Below are positions 7,863 to 14,535 of a DNA stretch of 15,023 bases, in pieces. The stretch's first letter is position 1, and each line of letters starts with the position of its first letter. The notes beneath the pieces were generated by a model. That model saw only the letters and a list, made by a program, of their open reading frames with translations. It had not been told where the DNA came from and searched no databases. The translations under genes and the position numbers were made by a program. The DNA is from JBGTIS01 sp041745535 (GTDB lineage Bacteria > Bacteroidota > Bacteroidia > Cytophagales > Cyclobacteriaceae): assembly GCA_041745535.1 (NCBI GenBank), contig JBGTIS010000167.1:1-15023 (forward strand). Reading direction: 5' to 3'.

Positions 7863-7887
7863 AGATTATTTGTAACAAGCATTCACA

Positions 7888-8862
7888 ATGTCAAGAATAA
7901 AATATTATTACGATACAGAAACCTGTAAATACGAAAGAGTTAAAACCAGCCGCTGGGATGTATTTCTTAATTTGTTAGGATTTATTTCATTAGTGCTTAT
8001 CGCTTCGGTTTGTTTGGTAATCGTATACGATACTTATTTTGAATCGCCCAAAGCCGCCATGCTAAAAAAGCAGAATGAAGAACTGGAGTTCTATTACGAG
8101 ATCATGGAAAAAAACATGGAGAGCGTAAACGATATGATGGTGAACCTTCAGGAGCGTGACGACCATGTGTATCGTACCATTTTTGAGGCAGAGCCGATTC
8201 CCAACACAGTAAGAAACGCGGGAGTGGGTGGCGTAGAGCGGTACCAGGACCTGCTGGCTGAAAATCTGGACAAAGAAGAACTTATCCTGAACAGTTTTAA
8301 AAAGATAGATAAACTAAAACGCCAGATGTATATACAGACCAAGTCGTATGACGAGTTGTTGAAACTGGCCAATAACAAAGAAAAAATGTGGGCTTCTTTG
8401 CCTGCCATTCAGCCCGTTTCCAACAAAGAATTGCGCCGACTGGCATCCGGTTTTGGTATGCGTATCCATCCTATATATAAAGTGCGTACCATGCATACAG
8501 GTATTGATTTCTCAGCGCCTCAGGGCACACCCATTTATTCTACTGGTTCCGGAACGGTTACAATGGTAAAAACCTCATTTGCCGGTTATGGAAAGCAAAT
8601 TGAAATTGATCATGGTTATGGCATTAAAACCAAATATGCCCACATGTCGGAGTTCAATGTAAAGCAGGGGCAGAGAGTAAAGCGGGGTGAAGTTATTGGG
8701 TATGTGGGTAATACAGGAAGTTCAACCGGACCCCATTTGCATTATGAAGTAATGAAAGGCGGCAAAAAGGTGGATCCCATTCATTATTTTTACCAGGATA
8801 TTACAGCAGACGAATTCGAAATTCTGGTACAGTTAGCATCCATAGAAAACCAATCGCTGTAA
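7888..8862 (+). CDS. Membrane-anchored M23 (LytM-type) peptidoglycan endopeptidase
   Basis: The 324-residue protein has a short cytoplasmic N-terminus, one transmembrane segment (about residues 25-47), a coiled-coil-like charged stretch (about 57-90 and 128-160), and a C-terminal M23 domain (about 185-300). The zinc and catalytic residues are all visible: H203 and D207 in MHTGIDF, H252 in YAHMSEF, and H283/H285 in GPHLHYE. An active M23 enzyme cuts peptide cross-links in peptidoglycan from the periplasmic side of the inner membrane. The membrane anchor and coiled coil are typical of the Bacteroidota version often found divergent to alaS, as here. It may act in cell elongation, division or wall turnover; which of these cannot be told. 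It ends in its own terminator, so it is probably monocistronic. Confidence 0.92.
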   Translation: MSRIKYYYDTETCKYERVKTSRWDVFLNLLGFISLVLIASVCLVIVYDTYFESPKAAMLKKQNEELEFYYEIMEKNMESVNDMMVNLQERDDHVYRTIFEAEPIPNTVRNAGVGGVERYQDLLAENLDKEELILNSFKKIDKLKRQMYIQTKSYDELLKLANNKEKMWASLPAIQPVSNKELRRLASGFGMRIHPIYKVRTMHTGIDFSAPQGTPIYSTGSGTVTMVKTSFAGYGKQIEIDHGYGIKTKYAHMSEFNVKQGQRVKRGEVIGYVGNTGSSTGPHLHYEVMKGGKKVDPIHYFYQDITADEFEILVQLASIENQSL

Positions 8863-8887
8863 TACACCAAATTTATTCTCAACAAAG

Positions 8888-8920
8888 AAAGCAGTTCATT
8901 TGAGCTGCTTTTTTTGTTTT
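8888..8920 (+). terminator. intrinsic terminator after the M23 peptidase gene
   Basis: A 10-bp stem (AAAGCAGTTC at 8888-8897 with GAGCTGCTTT at 8902-8911, one G-U pair) has a 4-nt loop ATTT and runs into a T-rich tail to 8920. It lies 25 nt after the stop codon and separates the gene from menD. Confidence 0.85.
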
Positions 8921-9071
8921 AAAAGCAGAAACGAAGGGTATTCATGGCTTTTTGTAAAGGTAATCCGGACTACCAGCTATTATCTTTAGGATTAAAATAC
9001 ATTCCATTAGGTTTAAATTGCTTTTTTGTAAACTTGCACCTCATAAGTGAGTTTAATAATAAAAAGCATCT

Positions 9072-10832
9072 GTGATACCCCAGTCTATTATTAAAGCTGT
9101 TCAGATTTGTGCGCTGCGGGGAGTGCGGCAGGTAGTGCTGTCTCCCGGCTCCCGGTGCGCGCCGCTTACATTAGCCTTTGTTCGCCATCCTAACTTGGTT
9201 ACCCACACTTTTAGTGACGAGCGGTCAGCGGCTTTTATTGCCATAGGCATGGCACAGCAACTGAGGCATCCGGTTGTGCTGGTATGTACTTCAGGGTCAG
9301 CTGCCTATAATTATGCGCCCGCCATTGCCGAGGCATACTTCCAGCACATTCCCCTTCTTGTTTTTACGGCCGATCGGCCACCGGAATGGATTGATCAGCT
9401 GGACGGACAGACCATCCGGCAAAAAAATATCTATGGCTCACATGTAAAAGCCAGTTACGAATTACCACTCGATCAGCCGCATCCGGATGTGCAATGGCAT
9501 GCCACCCGAATAATTTCCGAAGCCATCAATATTTCCCGCACTTTTCCCTGCGGACCGGTACACATTAACGTACCTGTTCGCGAACCATTTTATCCGGAAA
9601 GTAATGAGATAATTAACTTCAATGTTCCGGTTAAAGTTATAGAAAATGAACAAGGCGAATTAACACTAACTAATCCGCAAACTGAAAAATTGAAGAAGGA
9701 ATGGGAAAGGTTTGATAAAAAACTAATTATATGTGGACAACAGCCTTACCATCCGAAACTAACCCATATCATCAGCAGTTTATCTGAAAGTCAATCAATA
9801 CCGGTTATAGCAGATGTAATTTCCAATCAGCACAGTGTAGGCCAGGCTATCCAGCATTCAGATATTTTACTGGCTCATAAAAATGAAGAAACCTTAAAAG
9901 GATTACAACCTGATTTGTTGATTACATTTGGCCTTTCGGTTATCTCTAAAAATTTAAAGCTTTTTCTGCGCAAATACCAACCCAAAGCACATTGGCACAT
10001 ACAGCCTGCCGGGTATGTAGCCGATAGTTTTCAGAGTTTAACCCGAATTGTCCGGGCTTCTCCGGAATTGGTATTAAAAACATTTTATGGTTTTTCAAAA
10101 GAGAATGAAAAAACTTATTACAACCAGTGGCAGCGCGAAGAACGGAAAGCAAAAGAATTAATAAGGAATTTGTTCTCCCGTACATTAAAAATCAGCAATG
10201 AAGATTTAAATAATTCCGGTGAGTTTGAAGCGGTTAAACTGGTTATGGAATGTTTACCCAATCAGGTTAATCTGCATCTGGCCAACAGTATGCCTGTTCG
10301 TTACGCAAATCTTGTCGGAATTCAGCAAAAATCAGAGGATCTTGAAATATTTGCCAATCGGGGTACCAGCGGCATTGACGGCAGTACCAGCACATCAGTA
10401 GGAGCATCTTTAATTTCCGATAAATTAACGGTGCTTATTACAGGAGATATGGCTTTTTTTTATGACAGAAATGCTTTCTGGCACAATTACAAATTACCCA
10501 ATCTTCGTGTGGTTTTGTTAAATAATCATGGCGGCGGCATTTTCAGGATGATCAATGGCCCCAGCCAGCAACCCGAACTGGAAGAGTATTTTGAAACTGT
10601 ACAACAGCTACATGCGGAAAACACGGCCCGCGACTTTCAGGTATCCTATACCGCCTGCGATTTGCGCAAAGCGGGTGAACTGGAAAAACTAAAATTGCTG
10701 TTACCGGTTTTTCTGGAAAGAAAGGAAAATGATACGCATGGAAAAATTCTGGAAATTATTTCGGATGGTAAGTTGAACCAGCAAATTTTTAATCAATATA
10801 AAACACTAATCAAAGAGAGTTATGGAGCTTAA
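9072..10832 (+). CDS. menD: 2-succinyl-5-enolpyruvyl-6-hydroxy-3-cyclohexene-1-carboxylate synthase
   Basis: MenD joins 2-oxoglutarate-derived succinic semialdehyde to isochorismate, using thiamine diphosphate and Mg2+, in the menaquinone pathway. The 586-residue product shows the family N-terminus (VVLSPGSRCAPLTLAF, 21-36), the catalytic glutamate E50 in SDERSAAF, and the ThDP/Mg site formed by ITGDMAFFYDRN (D459) and LNNHGGGIFRMI (N484-G489). Length is normal. The start is a GTG: an in-frame stop at 9060 rules out a longer form, and residues from IPQSIIKAVQICALRGV match the usual MenD opening, so a later ATG would remove conserved sequence. The last 11 nt overlap the start of menB, which implies translational coupling. 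The isochorismate synthase gene (menF), which often precedes menD, is not here; a terminator and the M23 gene lie upstream. Confidence 0.96.
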   Translation: MIPQSIIKAVQICALRGVRQVVLSPGSRCAPLTLAFVRHPNLVTHTFSDERSAAFIAIGMAQQLRHPVVLVCTSGSAAYNYAPAIAEAYFQHIPLLVFTADRPPEWIDQLDGQTIRQKNIYGSHVKASYELPLDQPHPDVQWHATRIISEAINISRTFPCGPVHINVPVREPFYPESNEIINFNVPVKVIENEQGELTLTNPQTEKLKKEWERFDKKLIICGQQPYHPKLTHIISSLSESQSIPVIADVISNQHSVGQAIQHSDILLAHKNEETLKGLQPDLLITFGLSVISKNLKLFLRKYQPKAHWHIQPAGYVADSFQSLTRIVRASPELVLKTFYGFSKENEKTYYNQWQREERKAKELIRNLFSRTLKISNEDLNNSGEFEAVKLVMECLPNQVNLHLANSMPVRYANLVGIQQKSEDLEIFANRGTSGIDGSTSTSVGASLISDKLTVLITGDMAFFYDRNAFWHNYKLPNLRVVLLNNHGGGIFRMINGPSQQPELEEYFETVQQLHAENTARDFQVSYTACDLRKAGELEKLKLLLPVFLERKENDTHGKILEIISDGKLNQQIFNQYKTLIKESYGA

Positions 10833-11646
10833 ATATTCATGGAAGAAAATTAAAGATTATAAAGAAATACTTTTTCATCAGTATGAAGGGATTGCCCGTA
10901 TCAGCATTAATCGTCCTGAAAAGCATAATGCATTTACACCACTCACCGTACAGGAAATGAGCGAAGCAATGGAATATTGCAGGCAAAATACCGGCATTGA
11001 TGTAATTATAATGACGGGAGAAGGAGGAAAAGCCTTTTGTAGCGGGGGCGACCAAAGCGTACGCGGACACGGTGGCTATGTAGGTACCGACCAGGTACCC
11101 CGCCTGAATGTATTAGATTTACAAAAGCAAATCCGTTCTATACCAAAAGTAGTAATCGCGGCTGTAGCTGGCTGGGCTATTGGGGGTGGACACGTTTTGC
11201 ACGTAATATGCGACCTTACTATTGCTGCCGACAATGCAAAGTTTGGGCAAACCGGACCCAAAGTTGGAAGCTTCGATGGGGGCTTTGGCGCTTCGTATCT
11301 GGCCCGGATTGTAGGACAGAAAAAAGCCCGTGAAATCTGGTTTTTATGCGACCAGTACGATGCGCAGGAAGCCCGTGAAATGGGGCTGGTTAATAAAGTA
11401 GTACCTCTGGATCAACTTGAAGAAACTTATGTGGCATGGAGTAAAAAAATTCAGGAAAAAAGCCCGATTGCCGTACGCATGCTAAAGGCATCGTTCAACG
11501 CGGAATTAGACGGACAGGCTGGCATTCAGGAACTGGCCGGAAATGCCACCCTTCTGTATTATTTGAGCGAAGAAGCCAAAGAAGGTAAAAATGCATTTAT
11601 AGAAAAAAGGAAGCCCGACTTCTCAAAGTTTCCGAAGTTTCCCTAA
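10822..11646 (+). CDS. menB: 1,4-dihydroxy-2-naphthoyl-CoA synthase
   Basis: MenB closes the ring of o-succinylbenzoyl-CoA to give dihydroxynaphthoyl-CoA in menaquinone synthesis. The 274-residue crotonase-fold protein has the oxyanion-hole and CoA-binding segment CSGGDQSVRG (73-82), the loop GWAIGGGHVLHVICDL (117-132), FGQTGPKVGSFDGGFG (141-156) and the C-terminal NAFIEKRKPDFSKF tail. The QTGPKVGSFDGG segment is the form found in the E. coli enzyme, which uses bound bicarbonate as catalytic base at this glycine, so this should be a bicarbonate-dependent (type I) MenB; that last point is inference from the motif. The gene overlaps menD by 11 nt, forming a two-gene operon that ends in a hairpin at 11664-11693. 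MenC, MenE and MenA are not in the window. Confidence 0.97.
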   Translation: MELKYSWKKIKDYKEILFHQYEGIARISINRPEKHNAFTPLTVQEMSEAMEYCRQNTGIDVIIMTGEGGKAFCSGGDQSVRGHGGYVGTDQVPRLNVLDLQKQIRSIPKVVIAAVAGWAIGGGHVLHVICDLTIAADNAKFGQTGPKVGSFDGGFGASYLARIVGQKKAREIWFLCDQYDAQEAREMGLVNKVVPLDQLEETYVAWSKKIQEKSPIAVRMLKASFNAELDGQAGIQELAGNATLLYYLSEEAKEGKNAFIEKRKPDFSKFPKFP

Positions 11647-11663
11647 AGGTCATAAGTATGTTG

Positions 11664-11694
11664 AAAATGAACAATGAGATCGTTGTTCATTTTT
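11664..11694 (+). terminator. intrinsic terminator after menD-menB
   Basis: An 11-bp perfect stem (AAAATGAACAA at 11664-11674, TTGTTCATTTT at 11683-11693) with an 8-nt loop and a short T-run lies 17 nt after the menB stop. The A-run on one side and T-run on the other could let it work in either direction. Confidence 0.75.
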
Positions 11695-11699
11695 ATTCC

Positions 11700-11785
11700 T
11701 TATATTATATACATTTATGAAAATAATTGTTTAAATTAATTGACAAGTAAATTTATATTATATACATTTATGAAAAATATAAATT
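11700..11785 (+). promoter_or_regulatory. probable regulatory region of padR: 24-bp direct repeat, inverted repeat, mini-ORFs
   Basis: An exact 24-bp sequence beginning TTATATTATATACATT occurs at 11700-11723 and again at 11753-11776, offset by 53 bp (about five helical turns). The second copy overlaps a perfect 10-bp inverted repeat, AATTTATATT at 11750-11759 and AATATAAATT at 11776-11785, which ends one base before the padR ATG. Each direct-repeat copy also holds an ATG; the second opens a 5-codon frame whose TAA overlaps the padR start (TAATG). PadR regulators commonly bind dyads near their own promoter, so these repeats are good operator candidates. No clear TAnnTTTG promoter element is seen here. 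Confidence 0.55.
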
Positions 11786-11786
11786 A

Positions 11787-12125
11787 ATGAAAGGGACCTA
11801 TCTGGGAGAATTTGAAGAAATCGTGCTTTTAACCATTGGTGTATTGTACAAAGAAGCCTATGGCGTAGCCATTAAAAAAGAACTAGAAGACCAGACCGGC
11901 AGAACCATTAGCATTGGAGCGGTACATGCCGCAGTAAACCGGCTGGAAGAGAAGGGCTTTCTGGAATCATGGTTTGGGCAGTCGACGCAGGAGCGGGGTG
12001 GTAAAAGAAAGAAATATTATAAAGTAACCATAGACGGGCAAAAAGCCCTACAGGAAGCTATGGAAATGCGCCAAAGGCTTTGGCAGCAAATTCCTGCATC
12101 AGCTTTCGATATTAAACCTATTTAG
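11787..12125 (+). CDS. PadR family transcriptional regulator
   Basis: The 112-residue protein matches the short PadR class. Residues 1-80 form the winged helix-turn-helix: MKGTYLGEFEEIVLLTIGVL, then YGVAIKKELEDQTGRTIS, the recognition segment IGAVHAAVNRLEEKGFLES and the wing with GGKRKKYYKVT. Residues 84-105 form the C-terminal dimerisation helix. PadR proteins are mostly repressors that release DNA on binding a small molecule or on loss of partner contact. In Bacteroidota this class is usually followed directly by an ABC permease with a small prefix domain; here the next gene, 21 nt on, has that prefix domain but joined to TonB. Repeats in the leader (11700-11785) suggest autoregulation. Signal and targets are unknown. 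Confidence 0.92.
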   Translation: MKGTYLGEFEEIVLLTIGVLYKEAYGVAIKKELEDQTGRTISIGAVHAAVNRLEEKGFLESWFGQSTQERGGKRKKYYKVTIDGQKALQEAMEMRQRLWQQIPASAFDIKPI

Positions 12126-12146
12126 TTCATCTAATACCTAACCAGG

Positions 12147-13034
12147 ATGAGAAAAAATAAACAACCTTCGAAATTAGCTACCGGTTTTCTCCGGTGGTTT
12201 TGCGCCCCTCATCTTATTGAGGAAATTGAAGGCGATTTGTGCGAACTATACAATGAGAGATTAGAAGAGTATGGGAAAACCAAAGCAAATTGGGCATATG
12301 CAGTGGATATAATAAAGTTATTCAGGCCTTTTGCTTTCAAAATATGTTATGAACCTCAAATGATGTACACTATGGAAACCAAAAAGAATCCTACCGTCGA
12401 TCTGGGTAATAAATACAATCTGTTTCTAAGCGCAGGGTTGTTAATTAGCTTAGTTTTAATCACCATGGCTTTCGAATGGAAGTCTTATGACGATCAGGTG
12501 AGAGTAGATTTGCCTACAGATCTCACAGTGGACCAAACTCTCTATTTACCTCCCAGCACCGTGCAGCCACCTCCGGTTAAGGAAATAAAAATTATACCGG
12601 TGGATAATGATGAAGATATCAAAACAGAACTATCGGTTACCATAGATCTGAGTAATATCCAAATAAATCAAGAACCAACTTTTGTGTACGTTGCCCCTCC
12701 GGACGAAGTGCCTGATGAACTGCCATTTTATGCTATTGAAGAACAACCTTATTTTGAAGGAGGAATGAAGGCTTTCTATCAGTATATTGGCAAAAACCTG
12801 AATTACCCCCGGCTAGCGGTTCGCAATAGGGTAGAAGGTAAAGTATTTGTGTCCTTTATTATCGATACAGATGGATCTATTACTGATGTTGAGATATTAA
12901 AAGGCATTGGTGCCGGTTGTGATGAAGAAGCCATAAAGGTATTAAAAAATGCGCCTCGATGGTACCCGGGTAAGCAACGTGGCAAAGCCGTACGTGTAAG
13001 AATGCGAATTCCGGTTATTTTTCAATTGCGTTAA
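12147..13034 (+). CDS. TonB energy transducer fused to a PadR-linked permease prefix domain
   Basis: The 295-residue protein has three parts. Residues 8-66 (KLATGFLRWFCAPHLIEEIEGDL, ELYNERLEEYG, ANWAYAVDIIKLFRP) match the prefix domain found at the start of FtsX/MacB-like permeases encoded beside PadR genes. From M76 the sequence (METKKNPTVDLGNKYNLFL) is the usual start of a Bacteroidota TonB, with a transmembrane helix at about 91-109, a proline/acidic periplasmic linker (about 120-195), and a C-terminal TonB domain at about 200-293 (YFEGGMKAFYQYIGKNLNYP, GKVFVSFIIDTDGSI, GCDEEAIKVLKNAPRWYPGKQRG). TonB couples the proton-motive force, via ExbB/ExbD, to outer-membrane receptors. The fusion is in frame with no internal stop. 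No ExbB/ExbD or receptor gene is nearby. The gene forms an operon with padR and ends in a terminator. The domain calls are firm; the effect of the fusion is inference. Confidence 0.88.
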   Translation: MRKNKQPSKLATGFLRWFCAPHLIEEIEGDLCELYNERLEEYGKTKANWAYAVDIIKLFRPFAFKICYEPQMMYTMETKKNPTVDLGNKYNLFLSAGLLISLVLITMAFEWKSYDDQVRVDLPTDLTVDQTLYLPPSTVQPPPVKEIKIIPVDNDEDIKTELSVTIDLSNIQINQEPTFVYVAPPDEVPDELPFYAIEEQPYFEGGMKAFYQYIGKNLNYPRLAVRNRVEGKVFVSFIIDTDGSITDVEILKGIGAGCDEEAIKVLKNAPRWYPGKQRGKAVRVRMRIPVIFQLR

Positions 13035-13045
13035 AATTAAAACCT

Positions 13046-13105
13046 TGGCCGGCAGGACTTTTATTTTCGGACCTGTTTATCTTTTGTTCCTGTCGGCCAT
13101 TTTTT
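13046..13105 (+). terminator. intrinsic terminator after the padR-tonB unit
   Basis: A 12-bp GC-rich stem (TGGCCGGCAGGA at 13046-13057 with TCCTGTCGGCCA at 13088-13099, one G-U pair) encloses a 30-nt loop and is followed by six T residues. It starts 12 nt after the stop codon. The long loop is unusual, but stem and T-tract fit a rho-independent terminator. Confidence 0.75.
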
Positions 13106-13236
13106 ACCAGTCACGTTACTTCATTTCTGATTTTTTCCAATTCTAAAGCATCACTTCTTTTCAGCTTATCAGATTGTTTGCTAGCTTTACCTAAAAAATT
13201 GATTCTACGCATTACTAAATACAACATATAATTTCA

Positions 13237-14535
13237 ATGTTAGAAAGAACACAGGCTCCAGCTTTTCAAACCATACAACAAATAGATTATATTAAGGCAG
13301 TCACCTCATATCTTGATAATGGTATTCCTGTACATGTTATCAATGCGGGAAAACAACCGGTTATAGGTATTGAATTTATATTTAAAGCAGGAAGCGTACA
13401 GGAGCCTGAAAATGGGGTAGCACATTTTACAATGAAAATGCTTTCTGAAGGTACCCGAACAAAAAGTGCCGCGGATATTTCAAATTATATAGACCAGTAT
13501 GGTGCGTATATTAGCTTAAACCCTGATACTGATTTTTCTACATTGGGCATTTATGCCTTGAAAAAATATTTTGGCGTTATGCTGGATTTATGCAGGGAGT
13601 TGCTTACCCAGGCTACTTTTCCAGAAACCGAGTTGGAAACCCTTAAAAGTATAAAGCAACAGCAACTGAAGGTAGATAATGAAAAATCAAATGTATTAGC
13701 TTCGAAAAAATTTAGAGCCACATTATTTGGCGCAAGCCATCCTTATGGTAAAACTTTGACCAAGGAAGCGATTGAAGGCATAAACCGGGATGCATTGGCT
13801 GAGTTTTTCCAAACACATTACCAACAGGACCTTCAGATTGTTTTATCCGGACAGGTAGAAAAAAATTATCTTCAGTTATTGAATAACTATTTTGGTAGTT
13901 TAAATACCGACCAACCCCATAGCTTTTCTAAGTCTCAGTCTTCTGGAGCAAAACTAACAGCATTGGTAAATGGTCAGCGGCAGGTTTTGGTAGAAAAGCC
14001 TGAGAGTCTTCAGTCGTCCATAAGGGTTGGTAAGTTATTATTTACCAAAGCACACTCGGATTTCACAAAAATGAAAGTGGTGAATACCCTGCTCGGTGGA
14101 TATTTCGGCTCCAGGCTTATGAGAAACATCCGAGAGGAAAAAGGTTTTACATACGGAATTAGTTCGGCGTTAGTGAGCTTTAAAGATGCAGGCTACTTTA
14201 TTATTGGTACAGATGTGAAAAAAGAATTCACCAGGCAAACGCTGGAAGAGATTTATAAAGAAATACAGGTATTAGTAGATCACCCAATAGAAGAAGAAGA
14301 GCTAAATACCTTGAAAAACTACATGGCTGGTAGATTGCTGTCTTCTGTAGATACACCTTTTGCTTTGGTAGATAAGTTTAAGGCAGTACACCTTCATGGT
14401 TTAGATTATGATTACTATTCCCGCTACCTGGAAACCATAAATTACATCGATGCACAAACTATTCAGGCCATGGCAGATCAATACCTGAAAAAAGAGACAA
14501 TGCTTGAAGTAATAGTAGGAGGGGGAATTGGTTAG
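13237..14535 (+). CDS. M16 (insulinase-like) family protein without the zinc motif
   Basis: The 432-residue product is a single M16 unit with two homologous halves: an N-terminal domain (about residues 22-180) and the C-terminal M16 domain (about 180-365) with GGYFGSRLMRNIREEKGFTYG at 287-307. That stretch keeps the conserved arginine and tyrosine (R299, Y306) that hold substrate in the family. The HXXEH zinc motif, expected at GVAHFTMKMLSEGT (60-73), reads HFTMK, so the catalytic glutamate and second histidine are gone. Such members serve as the non-catalytic half of a heterodimer or as a stand-alone binding protein. No catalytic partner gene is in the window, although it could follow after a gap. 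No signal peptide is visible, so a cytoplasmic location is likely. Expression is probably separate from padR-tonB because a terminator lies between. Confidence 0.88.
   Translation: MLERTQAPAFQTIQQIDYIKAVTSYLDNGIPVHVINAGKQPVIGIEFIFKAGSVQEPENGVAHFTMKMLSEGTRTKSAADISNYIDQYGAYISLNPDTDFSTLGIYALKKYFGVMLDLCRELLTQATFPETELETLKSIKQQQLKVDNEKSNVLASKKFRATLFGASHPYGKTLTKEAIEGINRDALAEFFQTHYQQDLQIVLSGQVEKNYLQLLNNYFGSLNTDQPHSFSKSQSSGAKLTALVNGQRQVLVEKPESLQSSIRVGKLLFTKAHSDFTKMKVVNTLLGGYFGSRLMRNIREEKGFTYGISSALVSFKDAGYFIIGTDVKKEFTRQTLEEIYKEIQVLVDHPIEEEELNTLKNYMAGRLLSSVDTPFALVDKFKAVHLHGLDYDYYSRYLETINYIDAQTIQAMADQYLKKETMLEVIVGGGIG

Noticed and set aside
11740..11766. TTGACA at 11740 followed by TATACA after 15 nt, like a sigma-70 promoter
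   Set aside because: The primary sigma factor of Bacteroidota uses TTG and TAnnTTTG elements, and the spacing is short; likely chance in AT-rich DNA.
12372..13034. Separate TonB gene starting at the ATG of codon 76
   Set aside because: The frame is continuous from 12147 and residues 8-66 form a recognisable domain, so a fusion is the simpler reading; an internal start cannot be excluded.
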